A DNA stretch of 9,229 nucleotides from Frondihabitans sp. (lineage in GTDB: Bacteria > Actinomycetota > Actinomycetes > Actinomycetales > Microbacteriaceae). Of the stretch, positions 1 to 6,587 are shown in pieces. The stretch spans positions 1 to 9,229 of the forward strand of contig JAODMX010000103.1 in NCBI GenBank assembly GCA_025464735.1. Reading direction: 5' to 3'. The notes beneath the pieces are model-generated. The model did no database searches. It saw nothing but the letters and a program-made list of their open reading frames with translations, and was not told where the DNA came from. The translations under genes were made by a program, and so were the position numbers. The stretch's first letter is position 1. Each line of letters begins with the position of its first letter.

Positions 1-93
1 GAACTCGGAGGCACGATCGACTGGCACACGCTCGTCGGCAGCGGGACCGAGGTCACGATCGACGTGCCGCTCCGCTGGATGCAGACCGCCTGA
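1..93 (+). CDS. Sensor histidine kinase, C-terminal end only (PdtaS-like)
   Basis: The first 30 codons, closed by TGA at 91-93, form the end of a protein that begins before the window. The residues read LGGTIDWHTLVGSGTEVTID and then a short tail. This is the pattern of the last strands of a histidine kinase ATPase domain: a glycine-rich turn, a variable segment, then G-S-G-T-x-V-x-I and a hydrophobic strand ending in P-L. The kinase would phosphorylate a response regulator on receiving a signal, but the sensing domain and the phospho-accepting histidine lie outside the window. The gene converges with the WhiB1-type gene. In Mycobacterium tuberculosis, whiB1 (Rv3219) is convergent with the kinase PdtaS (Rv3220c), so a PdtaS relative is the best guess. 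The general kinase call rests on a short fragment, and the PdtaS identity rests mainly on gene order. Confidence 0.6.
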   Translation, partial: ELGGTIDWHTLVGSGTEVTIDVPLRWMQTA

Positions 94-228
94 GGGTTAT
101 GCTCGCGCCGCAGCGGCCGGTCTACACGAAAGAGGCGCGCCCCCGCTCCGACGAATCAGTGCAGAGAACGCGCCCCTGGCGCCACCGTCACGAAGCGCCG
201 CGGCCTCGAACCGTGTGATGTCTTGAGT

Positions 229-261
229 TGTGATCGCGACCTCGCGCTGGCGAGGATCACA
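229..261. terminator. Possible hairpin terminator after whiB1
   Basis: A two-part inverted repeat lies between the convergent kinase and whiB1 genes, 8 bp beyond the whiB1 stop codon. The outer stem is TGTGAT (229-234) with ATCACA (256-261). The inner stem is CCTCGC (240-245) with GCGAGG (250-255), closed by a four-base loop. A five-base bulge interrupts the left arm. There is no T-tract on either side, so it is not a canonical intrinsic terminator, though many actinobacterial terminators lack one. The rest of the 94-269 gap holds only weaker GC-rich repeats (for example GGCGC at 178-182 with GCGCC at 195-199) and no credible gene. Confidence 0.35.
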
Positions 262-269
262 GGGTGAGG

Positions 270-518
270 TCAGCTAGCGCGGCGAGCCCGAGCGGCACGG
301 CGCTTGAGAGCGCGTCGCTCATCTTCACTCAGCCCGCCCCACACACCCGAGTCTTGGCTCGTCTCGAGTGCGTACTGGAGGCAGGTCTCGGTGACGGTGC
401 ACCGACCGCAGACCGCCTTTGCCTTGTCGATCTGATCGACAGCGGGGCCGGTGTTCCCCACGGGGAAGAACAGCTCTGGGTCCGCGGTCAGGCAGGCGGC
501 TTTGTCACGCCAATCCAT
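270..518 (-). CDS. whiB1: WhiB1-type iron-sulfur transcriptional regulator
   Basis: This 82-residue protein is a WhiB/Wbl regulator. Family members bind a redox- and NO-sensitive [4Fe-4S] cluster and act with the primary sigma factor at promoters. Four cysteines (C9, C37, C40, C46) give the family C-x(n)-C-x2-C-x5-C ligand set. The turn GVWGG (58-62) and the basic tail after SEDERRALKRR (64-74) form the C-terminal DNA-binding part. The N-terminus MDWRDKAAC, the segment PELFFPVGN and the ending match remembered WhiB1/WblE proteins more closely than other Wbl classes. Full length is normal for WhiB1. The ATG at 516-518 has an AAGGAG ribosome site (528-533) nine bases upstream. In Mycobacterium WhiB1 is essential. 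The convergent kinase end at 1-93 supports the WhiB1 assignment. No TANNNT -10 hexamer was found on the minus strand between 540 and 684. Confidence 0.95.
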   Translation of the reverse strand: MDWRDKAACLTADPELFFPVGNTGPAVDQIDKAKAVCGRCTVTETCLQYALETSQDSGVWGGLSEDERRALKRRAARARRAS

Positions 519-684
519 CTATGGGTACTCCTTAAATGCTGAACCGCACAGCGAATGCCGGGGTTCCGGTGGGGGGAAGAAAAAGAATTCGGGAGGCATG
601 CACAGCAATATGCACGTCACTTCGACCTCGAATATGGTCGCATACTGGGGGTACCAAATCAAGGGTTTAGTGAGGACCGTGAGC
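519..684. promoter_or_regulatory. Divergent upstream region of whiB1 and membrane protein
   Basis: This 166-bp region separates two divergent genes and should hold both promoters. A purine-rich run spans about 571-596. The hexamer ATGCAC occurs twice as a direct repeat (598-603 and 610-615), with starts 12 bp apart. A plus-strand -10-like hexamer TATGGT sits at 633-638, but no convincing TTGACA-like -35 lies at the right distance. On the minus strand no canonical -10 for whiB1 is visible. In M. tuberculosis the whiB1 promoter is controlled by a CRP-type regulator; I see no clear TGTGA-N6-TCACA site here. Confidence 0.35.
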
Positions 685-1122
685 GTGAGCGAACCAGTTC
701 AGAGCGATTTCGCAGACGACGCGGGGCAACGACCGTCGTCTCGCAGGCCCCCGCTGCTCTGGGTTCTGATTGTGCTGCTGACGGCCGAATTCGCCCTGAT
801 GGCCGTCGTGTCGATCGTCCTTGTCGTCGAACTCTTCGTCGGCAGCTCGTATTCGATCGCCGCGGGCATCGCCGTCCTGGTGCTCTCGCTCACCGCCACG
901 GTCTGGCTGGGGTTCATCGCCGTTGCTGCGATCCGTTCCCGCGCCTGGATGAGGGGTGCGTCGATCGTCTGGCAGGTGCTGATGTTCGCCATCGGCATCG
1001 GTTGTTTCCAAGGCCTGACGGCCACGCCCACGGTGGGCTGGGCACTCGTGATTCCGGCGGTCGTCGTGGTCGCTCTGCTGGTTTCGAAGCCCGTCGTCCG
1101 GGCGACTGCCAACCGCGACTGA
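685..1122 (+). CDS. Small four-helix membrane protein, unknown function
   Basis: This protein of about 145 residues is not one I recognise. A polar, acidic then basic N-terminus (1-23, ending SSRRPP) precedes four likely membrane segments at about 24-52, 57-82, 92-110 and 116-134, and a short basic tail. The first segment is long and holds a glutamate near residue 35 (LLTAEF). The arrangement resembles many small actinobacterial integral membrane proteins with no assigned role. The start is uncertain. GTG at 685 has GAGGA (672-676) eight bases upstream and gives an N-terminus reading SEPVQSD. GTG at 670 and GTG at 679 are in frame, and ATG codons at 598, 610 and 634 would add a doubtful N-terminal extension. 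The third-position GC bias continues through the membrane segments. The stop is 15 bp from the convergent peroxiredoxin stop. No functional link to either neighbour is evident. Confidence 0.75.
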   Translation: MSEPVQSDFADDAGQRPSSRRPPLLWVLIVLLTAEFALMAVVSIVLVVELFVGSSYSIAAGIAVLVLSLTATVWLGFIAVAAIRSRAWMRGASIVWQVLMFAIGIGCFQGLTATPTVGWALVIPAVVVVALLVSKPVVRATANRD

Positions 1123-1137
1123 CGCTAGCGGACGCGG

Positions 1138-1611
1138 TCAGGCGTCCAGGCCGAGCTTCTTTCGCAGCGAGGCGACGTGGCCGGTGGCCTTGACGTTGTA
1201 GAGGGGGAGTTCGACGGTGCCGTTCTCGTCGACCACGATGGTCGATCGGATGACACCGGTGACGGTCTTGCCGTAGAGAGACTTCTCGCCGTACGCGGCG
1301 TAGGCCTTGTGCACGGTGAGCTCCGGGTCGCTTAGGAGGGGGAAGTTGAGACCTTGCTCGTCGCGGAACTTCTGGAGTGCGGCCGGGCCGTCCTTCGAGA
1401 CGCCGAGCACCTGGTATCCGGACGATTTCAGCGAATTGATGTTGTCGCGGAAGTCGCACGCCTCGGTCGTGCACCCTGGCGTCGACGCCGCCGGGTAGAA
1501 GTAGACGATCACTTTCTCGCCTCGGAAATCGCTCAGTGACACCTGCTTGCCGGTCTCGTCGGGGAGGGTGAACTCGGGTGCGGTGGCACCCTTTTCGAGT
1601 CGGTCGGACAT
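1138..1611 (-). CDS. bcp: Thiol peroxidase, Bcp/peroxiredoxin Q type
   Basis: This 157-residue cytoplasmic protein is a full-length atypical 2-Cys peroxiredoxin. The family reduces hydrogen peroxide and organic hydroperoxides using electrons from thioredoxin. The thioredoxin-like fold begins with APEFTLPDETG (11-21) and the strand VIVYFYP (34-40). The active-site stretch STPGCTTEAC places the peroxidatic cysteine at C47 and the resolving cysteine at C52, the CX4C spacing typical of the PrxQ class. Proline and threonine in STPGC are the usual active-site partners. FPLLSD (95-100) and RSTIVVDENG (121-130) are also family motifs. The ATG at 1609-1611 has AAGGAG about four bases upstream. The gene appears monocistronic, bordered by the convergent membrane protein and the divergent tRNA-Lys. 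Confidence 0.96.
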   Translation of the reverse strand: MSDRLEKGATAPEFTLPDETGKQVSLSDFRGEKVIVYFYPAASTPGCTTEACDFRDNINSLKSSGYQVLGVSKDGPAALQKFRDEQGLNFPLLSDPELTVHKAYAAYGEKSLYGKTVTGVIRSTIVVDENGTVELPLYNVKATGHVASLRKKLGLDA

Positions 1612-1659
1612 GCTTCTCCTTCGGTGTGCGTCGGCCCTCGTGGGCTCTTGCCGGGGCTG

Positions 1660-1689
1660 TTCAAGTGCCCTCTGATCTCATGCTAATCT
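1660..1689 (+). promoter_or_regulatory. Candidate tRNA-Lys promoter
   Basis: TAATCT at 1684-1689 is a good -10 hexamer, and an upstream TG (1681-1682) gives it a partial extended -10 character. A weak -35-like TTCAAG lies at 1660-1665, 18 bp away. Transcription would begin near 1696, leaving a leader of about 29 bases before the tRNA. The remainder of the 1612-1724 gap must also hold the bcp promoter on the other strand, which I could not place. Confidence 0.4.
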
Positions 1690-1724
1690 TGATCCTCGGC
1701 TGCGGATGACGCTTAAAAGCCACT

Positions 1725-1797
<73 letters not shown>

Positions 1798-1842
1798 CAA
1801 CAGGATCTGTCCCGTGGGAGAAACGCATCGGAGACAGGCTAG

Positions 1843-2652
1843 GTGTACGTTCGTGAAATGCGCCGGTCTTACGCCGTTCTCGTCTCTGTCATTGTGGTCT
1901 TCGCGGGGATTCTTGCGCCTCAGGCTGCCTTTGCCGATGACGGCGCCCCGGTGGGCACGCCAACCGCGACATCCTTCGACGGCACGTCGACAGTGGGTGC
2001 AATCTTCCGGGGATCGTTGGCAGCTGGCCACGGATGCAGCGGCAGCGTCATCTCCAGCCCCACCCGGGATCTGATCCTGACGGCGGCTCACTGCGTGTAT
2101 GGCAACATCGGCAGTTGGAAGTTCGTGCCAGGTTACGTGAATGGCACGACGCCTTACGGCGTCTGGAGCATCACCTCGGCCTACGTGGACAAATCGTGGC
2201 AGACGAACGGAAACACGCAGGCCGACTACGCGATCCTTCGAATTGCACCTCAGGTCATCCACGGCCGCCTGGAGCGAATCCAAGACGTGACGGGCGCCAA
2301 CGTCCTCGGCACGGCACCCCCCGCGGGCACCACAATCACTGACGTCGCTTACAACGCAGGCGTTGACGACCAGCCGATCACCTGCACGGCGCCGGTGTAC
2401 TACACCGAGGGCTACCCGGGATTCAACTGCTCCAATTATCACGGCGGCGTGAGCGGTTCACCGTTTCTGGCGAAGGGCTTTTTGGGTTCCACGGTGGTCG
2501 TTGGCCTGATCGGCGGGCTGCACCAGGGCGGCTGCTACGACTACACGTCGTATTCGCCCGCGCTTACGTCACGCGTCTATGCGACCTACCTGCGTGCGGT
2601 CGTGCACGCGAAGCCGGATACGGTCGTGGAACCGGCTTCCGACGGTTGCTAG
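1843..2652 (+). CDS. Secreted trypsin-like serine protease (S1/V8-like)
   Basis: This 269-residue protein is probably an exported serine peptidase. A signal peptide has basic residues (RR at 7-8), a hydrophobic core (about 11-25) and a likely cleavage after AFA at residue 31. The mature part carries the chymotrypsin-fold triad: His83 in TAAHC, Asp128 in ADYAILRI and Ser204 in GGVSGSP. The usual aspartate before the catalytic serine is replaced by valine, and the following GGP is GSP, as seen in some bacterial and V8-like enzymes. C65 and C84 fit the conserved disulfide next to the catalytic histidine. C181, C196, C231 and C269 may form others. The substrate is unknown. GTG at 1843 has GGAG (1830-1833) nine bases upstream; ATG at 1858 is an in-frame alternative that keeps the signal peptide. 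Runs of less GC-biased codons than in lacZ hint at a different history, by eye only. Confidence 0.88.
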   Translation: MYVREMRRSYAVLVSVIVVFAGILAPQAAFADDGAPVGTPTATSFDGTSTVGAIFRGSLAAGHGCSGSVISSPTRDLILTAAHCVYGNIGSWKFVPGYVNGTTPYGVWSITSAYVDKSWQTNGNTQADYAILRIAPQVIHGRLERIQDVTGANVLGTAPPAGTTITDVAYNAGVDDQPITCTAPVYYTEGYPGFNCSNYHGGVSGSPFLAKGFLGSTVVVGLIGGLHQGGCYDYTSYSPALTSRVYATYLRAVVHAKPDTVVEPASDGC

Positions 2653-2748
2653 CCCGGTTTGCGCCGGCGTAGAGACACGCCCAACCGCGAGGTCGCGTGT
2701 ACCGTCGAGTGCGTCGGCTCATGGCGACCTGGAAGAAGGTCCGGAAGT

Positions 2749-2773
2749 CGCCCGTGCCGTCGATCGACGGGCG
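2749..2773. terminator. Palindrome between protease and tetR stops
   Basis: The perfect 14-bp palindrome CCGTCGATCGACGG occupies 2757-2770. An overlapping alternative stem pairs CGCCCG (2749-2754) with CGGGCG (2768-2773). It lies 24 bp beyond the tetR stop on the minus strand and about 100 bp beyond the protease stop, so it could end either transcript. There is no T-tract. The remainder of the 2653-2796 gap holds only the doubtful gene remnant discussed among the findings. Confidence 0.3.
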
Positions 2774-2796
2774 TTGCCGGCGATCATCGTCGCCCG

Positions 2797-3411
2797 CTAG
2801 GTGTCGGACGGCGAGCCGAGGACGCCATCGACGAGAACGAGCGACAGATAGTGCCGAAGCCCTTCTGCCACGTCGATTTCGTCAGGGGCGAGCAGCCACT
2901 GCAGCTGGATTCCGTCCCACAGCGCGACGAGCCCGGCGGCGGCCTGCGCCGGATCGACCCCCGGTCTCAGCTGCCCGCGGTGCGCGAGATCGCTGAGCTC
3001 GGCGGCGAAGCCGACACGCAGCCGCGCGAAGCGCTCGGCGAAGTACGCGTGCGCCGGATGCGTCACGCTTGCGGCTTCTGCGCAGAGTGTCGTGTAGAGC
3101 TCGATGATCCCCGGGGTCGACTCGTTGTGCCGGGCTTGGGCGAGCATCCCCTCCGCGAGGTCGAGGTTCCCGGTCAGATCGTCGCCGCGCGCGTCTCGGT
3201 CGGCGAGGACGGCGAGAAGGAGGCCCTCTTTGCCGTCGAAATGGTGCAGCACGGCGGACTGGCTCAGGCCCGCACGGTCCGCGACGCTCTGGATACTTCC
3301 GTTTCGATAGCCGTTCTCGGCGAAGACTTCGCGTGCGGCGGCGACGATCTCCGAGCGCCGCTGGGCACTTTTGGCGTATGACCCACGCGCGCCGGTCGAT
3401 CGGGGACTCAT
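2797..3411 (-). CDS. TetR-family transcriptional repressor
   Basis: From ATG at 3409-3411 this is a 204-residue TetR-type regulator of normal length. The N-terminal helix-turn-helix domain covers about residues 17-64, with the pattern VFAENGYRNGS, then IQSVADRAGLS as the first HTH helix and turn, then QSAVLHHFDGKEGLL, matching the family Y/H-H-F-x-x-K-E-x-L signature. The C-terminal part (about 80-200) is helical and resembles BetI-like ligand-binding domains, for example in GLVALWDGIQLQWLL. The ligand cannot be read from the sequence. The reading frame stays open upstream to 3486, but that would overlap the lacZ start. The 3411 start is preferred because the conserved domain begins soon after it and a -10-like TACACT lies six bases upstream, which fits leaderless translation. 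The gene diverges from lacZ across 67 bp, so autoregulation and control of lacZ are the simplest inference. Confidence 0.92.
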   Translation of the reverse strand: MSPRSTGARGSYAKSAQRRSEIVAAAREVFAENGYRNGSIQSVADRAGLSQSAVLHHFDGKEGLLLAVLADRDARGDDLTGNLDLAEGMLAQARHNESTPGIIELYTTLCAEAASVTHPAHAYFAERFARLRVGFAAELSDLAHRGQLRPGVDPAQAAAGLVALWDGIQLQWLLAPDEIDVAEGLRHYLSLVLVDGVLGSPSDT

Positions 3412-3417
3412 GAAAGC

Positions 3418-3423
3418 AGTGTA
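3418..3423 (-). promoter_or_regulatory. -10 hexamer for leaderless tetR transcript
   Basis: On the minus strand TACACT (3423 to 3418) is separated from the tetR ATG by six bases. That spacing would place transcription start at or next to the A of the ATG. No Shine-Dalgarno sequence lies at a normal distance from this ATG; AAAGGAAAG is too far upstream. Leaderless genes with this layout are common in actinobacteria. No good -35 is visible. Confidence 0.5.
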
Positions 3424-3424
3424 G

Positions 3425-3469
3425 TCACTTTCCTTTCGTGCTATCGTCAGCCTGTTTCGACGAAAGTGA
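3425..3469. promoter_or_regulatory. Candidate TetR operator in tetR-lacZ gap
   Basis: Two repeats stand out in the divergent control region. TTTCGACGAAA (3455-3465) is a perfect 11-bp palindrome centred on A3460. TCACTTTC (3425-3432) and GAAAGTGA (3462-3469) form a perfect 8-bp inverted repeat with 29 bp between the arms. Read on opposite strands, the left copy is ACGAAAGGAAAGTGA and the right copy ACGAAAGTGA, so the two sites share both ends and differ by a five-base insertion. The left arm lies just upstream of the tetR -10, and the right arm runs into the lacZ ribosome site, so binding here could repress both genes. The operator role is inferred. Confidence 0.45.
3442..3447 (+). promoter_or_regulatory. 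Possible -10 hexamer for lacZ
   Basis: TATCGT at 3442-3447 fits the TANNNT pattern and would start transcription near 3454, about 25 bases before the lacZ ATG. No convincing -35 is found; the expected place overlaps the proposed tetR -10. The palindrome at 3455-3465 would cover the start site. Confidence 0.25.
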
Positions 3470-3478
3470 AGGCTTCGC

Positions 3479-6400
3479 ATGGCCACGTCCTATGTCACCG
3501 AGACCAGTCCGGGAAGCGGTCGGCGTTCGCCGGCTCGATCGTGGCTGCACTCCGATGCACCGGCGATCGATCTTTCGGGTGAGTGGGCGTTTCGGCTCTT
3601 GCCGCACCTGCCCGGGGCTCTCGGCCTCGACGATGTCCTCCCGCAGGGCGAGCAGGGTGACGACTTCGCGGATCCTGGCTCGGATGTGTCCGACTGGGAT
3701 CGCATTCCGGTGCCGTCGCACTGGGTTCTGCAGGGGAATGGACGCTGGGGATCGCCGATCTACACCAACGTGCAGTTCCCCTTTCCGATCGACGTGCCGA
3801 ACGTGCCGGACGAGAACCCGACGGGCGACTACCGGCGCGACTTCGAGGTGCCCGGCGACTGGTCGGAGGCGGCGCGGCACCTCCTTCGTTTCGACGGGGT
3901 CGGGTCCACCTACCGGGTCTGGCTGAACGGCGTGGAGATCGGTGTCGGCGCCGGAAGTCGTCTAGCGCAGGAATTCGATGTCACCGGCGTGCTCCGCCCC
4001 GGCACGAATACCGTCGCCGTCCGGGTCCACCAGTGGTCGGCCGCGAGCTACATCGAGGACCAGGACCAGTGGTGGCTCCCCGGCATCTTCCGTGAGGTCA
4101 CGATTCTGGCTCGACCCGTCGGCGCGCTCGACGACGTGTGGCTCCGAACAACCTGGTCGGCGAATCGCGCGACGGTCGACCCCGAGATCGTCGCCGATGC
4201 AGCGGCCTTCCCCGTGCGGTTTCGGATTCCTGAGCTCGGCGTCGACGAGACCTGGTCTGGCCCCGAGAGGGTCTCGCCGGTCGTCGTGACGGGTGCCGAT
4301 CCCTGGTCGGCCGAGTCGCCGCGACTCTACGACGCCATTGTCGAGTCGACGGGGGAGACGGTGACGCAGCGCCTCGGTTTCCGCACCGTGCGGATCGAAG
4401 GCGATCTCCTGCTGGCGAACGACCGTCGTCTCGTCTTCCACGGGATGAACCGGCACGAGGCGCATCCCGACCGTGGCCGCGTTTTCGACGAAGAGCACGC
4501 CCGTGCCGATCTCGCTCGAATGAAGCGCTTCAATGTCAACGCGATCCGCACCAGTCACTACCCGCCTCACCCGCGCCTGCTCGATCTGGCCGACGAGCTC
4601 GGACTCTGGGTCGTGCTCGAGTGCGACCTCGAGTCGCACGGCTTCGAGGCCGGGATCAATCCGGATCCGGACGGGTCACCGGACGAACCGGATCCGACCG
4701 CATGGACCGACAACCCGAGTGACGACCCGGCGTGGCGCGATGTCTACCTCGACCGGATCGAGCGAACCGTCGAGCGCGACAAGAACCATCCGAGCATCGT
4801 GCTCTGGTCGCTCGGCAACGAGTCCGGAACCGGCGCGAACCTTGCCGCCATGGCGGCCTGGGTGCACCAGCGAGATGCCTCTCGTCCCGTGCACTACGAG
4901 GGTGACTACACGGGCGCCTACACCGATGTCTACAGCCGCATGTATGCATCGGTCCCCGAGACCGAGTCCATCGGCCGTGATGACGATCAGTCGTTGTTGA
5001 TGGCCGCGACGGCCGCCGAGTCCGCGCGACTTCGGCGCCGCCCCTTCCTCCTCTGCGAGTACGTGCATGCCATGGGCAACGGACCCGGTGCCATCGACCA
5101 GTACGAGGCTCTCGTCGACCGCTACCCGCGCCTCCACGGCGGTTTCGTCTGGGAGTGGCGCGACCACGGCATTCGCACCCGGGCCGACGACGGAACCGAG
5201 TTCTTCGGCTACGGCGGCGACTTCGGCGAGGTGGTCCACGACGGCAACTTCGTGATGGACGGCATGATCCTGTCCGATGACACCCCGACACCTGGGCTGC
5301 ACGAGTACGCCGCGGTCTCGGCTCCCTTCCGATTCGCCGTCGACGGCGGCGAGATCGTCGTGACGAGCTACCGTCACTCCCGCCCATCCGATGACGTCGC
5401 GTTCGTCTGGAGACTCGAGCGCGACGGGGTCGAGAGCGCTTCGGGGGAGTTGTCGATCGAGCCCCTTGCTCCCGGTGCGTCGCAGAGGGCCGCCCTGCCC
5501 GAGATCGATGCGAACTCAGGATCCGAGTCCTGGCTGACGTTCGAGGCCGTTCTTCGAGCGGACGTCGCGTGGGCATCGGCCGGGCATGTACTGGCCTTCG
5601 CGCAGCATCAGGTCTCTCGTGCGTTCCCCGACGGCTTCCCGCGTCCGCCGCGGCGGACGAACGCGGAGCTTCCCGCTCGAGTCGAGCTCGGTCCCGCCAC
5701 CTTCGTGAACGGGAGGCTCGTCGGACTGGCAGGTGCCGACGTCGACGGGCCGCAGCTGGCGCTCTTCCGCGCGCCGACGGACAACGACTCCCTGGATTCC
5801 CGGGGAAGCTATGACCTCGCCGGAACTGCGGTCAACCGTGGCGACGGGGTCGACAGCCCTCCTCTCGCCGACCTGTGGCGCGCGGCGGGACTCGACCGGA
5901 TGACCAGCCGCATCGAGCGCGTCGAAGCGACGGAAGACGGGATCCTGACCGTCGCACGTCACGCAGCCGCGGCGAGTCGCGACAGCGTCGTGACCGAGGA
6001 GCGATGGCAGCGATCAGGGGAGGACGTTCTGCTCACGGTATCGATCCTGCCCTCGGCGGGCTGGGATCTTGTCTGGCCCCGGCTCGGCATCCGATTCGAC
6101 CTCCCGATCGTCGAAAGTGCCTCCTGGTTCGGCACGGGCCCGTTCGAGTCCTATCCGGACAGCCGGCGCGCGGCGCGAGTGGGCCTGTTCGAATCGACCG
6201 TCGACGACCTCAACGTCCGCTACGCGCGGCCGCAGGAAACGGGTCACCGATCCGATCTGCGGTCTCTCGAGCTTCGGGCGGGCGGCGTACCGTGGCTGCA
6301 GATCGGCGCTCTCGCGGACGAGCAGGGGCGCCGCCCCGGTTTTGCGCTCTCTCGTCACACGGCCGAGCAGATCGCGCATGCGCATCACCCGCACGAGCTT

Positions 6401-6553
6401 CCGCCGAGTGAGAGGACGTATCTCTACCTCGATGCCTCGCAGAACGGGCTCGGCTCGCGCGCCTGCGGCGTGGACGTCTGGCCCGAGTTCGCCCTGCGCC
6501 CGGAGGCCCGCACCCTGCGGTTCCGTATCTCGTCGGCCGGCGTGGTCTCTTAG
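3479..6553 (+). CDS. lacZ: Beta-galactosidase, glycoside hydrolase family 2
   Basis: This complete 1024-residue enzyme has the length and five-domain layout of E. coli LacZ and should hydrolyse terminal beta-galactosides such as lactose. The jelly-roll sugar-binding domain (about 28-215) includes SPIYTNVQFPFP and EDQDQW. An Ig-like domain follows (about 217-303). The TIM barrel (about 305-610) carries FHGMNRHEAHP, TSHYPPHP, LGNESG with acid/base Glu448, and LLCEYVHAMGNGPGA with nucleophile Glu527. Glu385 and His387 with Glu448 match the active-site magnesium ligands. The C-terminal Bgal small-chain domain (about 730-1017) shows FGTGPFESYPDS and the ETGHRSDLR stretch. E. coli Asn604 corresponds to Asp594, as I recall in many homologues. 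No signal peptide is present, so it is cytoplasmic. ATG at 3479 has GAAGG (3468-3472) six bases upstream. No sugar transporter or other sugar gene adjoins it; regulation by the divergent TetR protein is inferred. Confidence 0.96.
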   Translation: MATSYVTETSPGSGRRSPARSWLHSDAPAIDLSGEWAFRLLPHLPGALGLDDVLPQGEQGDDFADPGSDVSDWDRIPVPSHWVLQGNGRWGSPIYTNVQFPFPIDVPNVPDENPTGDYRRDFEVPGDWSEAARHLLRFDGVGSTYRVWLNGVEIGVGAGSRLAQEFDVTGVLRPGTNTVAVRVHQWSAASYIEDQDQWWLPGIFREVTILARPVGALDDVWLRTTWSANRATVDPEIVADAAAFPVRFRIPELGVDETWSGPERVSPVVVTGADPWSAESPRLYDAIVESTGETVTQRLGFRTVRIEGDLLLANDRRLVFHGMNRHEAHPDRGRVFDEEHARADLARMKRFNVNAIRTSHYPPHPRLLDLADELGLWVVLECDLESHGFEAGINPDPDGSPDEPDPTAWTDNPSDDPAWRDVYLDRIERTVERDKNHPSIVLWSLGNESGTGANLAAMAAWVHQRDASRPVHYEGDYTGAYTDVYSRMYASVPETESIGRDDDQSLLMAATAAESARLRRRPFLLCEYVHAMGNGPGAIDQYEALVDRYPRLHGGFVWEWRDHGIRTRADDGTEFFGYGGDFGEVVHDGNFVMDGMILSDDTPTPGLHEYAAVSAPFRFAVDGGEIVVTSYRHSRPSDDVAFVWRLERDGVESASGELSIEPLAPGASQRAALPEIDANSGSESWLTFEAVLRADVAWASAGHVLAFAQHQVSRAFPDGFPRPPRRTNAELPARVELGPATFVNGRLVGLAGADVDGPQLALFRAPTDNDSLDSRGSYDLAGTAVNRGDGVDSPPLADLWRAAGLDRMTSRIERVEATEDGILTVARHAAAASRDSVVTEERWQRSGEDVLLTVSILPSAGWDLVWPRLGIRFDLPIVESASWFGTGPFESYPDSRRAARVGLFESTVDDLNVRYARPQETGHRSDLRSLELRAGGVPWLQIGALADEQGRRPGFALSRHTAEQIAHAHHPHELPPSERTYLYLDASQNGLGSRACGVDVWPEFALRPEARTLRFRISSAGVVS

Positions 6554-6571
6554 AGTCCCGGTCGATCGCTG

Positions 6572-6585
6572 CCGAGGTGCCTCGG
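6572..6585. terminator. Hairpin between convergent lacZ and deoD
   Basis: CCGAGG (6572-6577) and CCTCGG (6580-6585) form a perfect inverted repeat in the 34-bp gap between the two stop codons. A competing outer pairing joins TCCCG (6556-6560) to CGGGA (6583-6587). Position suggests a bidirectional terminator, but there is no T-tract on either strand. Confidence 0.35.
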
Positions 6586-6587
6586 GA

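Noticed and set aside
129..199. GC-rich repeats in the kinase-whiB1 gap as a small RNA or terminator
   Set aside because: Stems of five to six pairs with long loops are common by chance at this GC content, and no promoter or T-tract accompanies them.
555..1193. Plus-strand frame of 212 codons overlapping the membrane protein
   Set aside because: It is arginine-rich without domains and runs into the peroxiredoxin gene on the other strand. The frame ending at 1122 encodes clear membrane segments.
3412..3486. N-terminal extension of the TetR protein to 3486
   Set aside because: It would overlap the lacZ start and operator-like repeats, and the extra 25 residues do not resemble TetR family sequence.
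4656..5576. Long open frame of 306 codons antisense to lacZ
   Set aside because: It is extremely rich in arginine and serine, has no recognisable domain, and lies fully opposite the best-supported gene in the window. Such frames are expected from high third-position GC.
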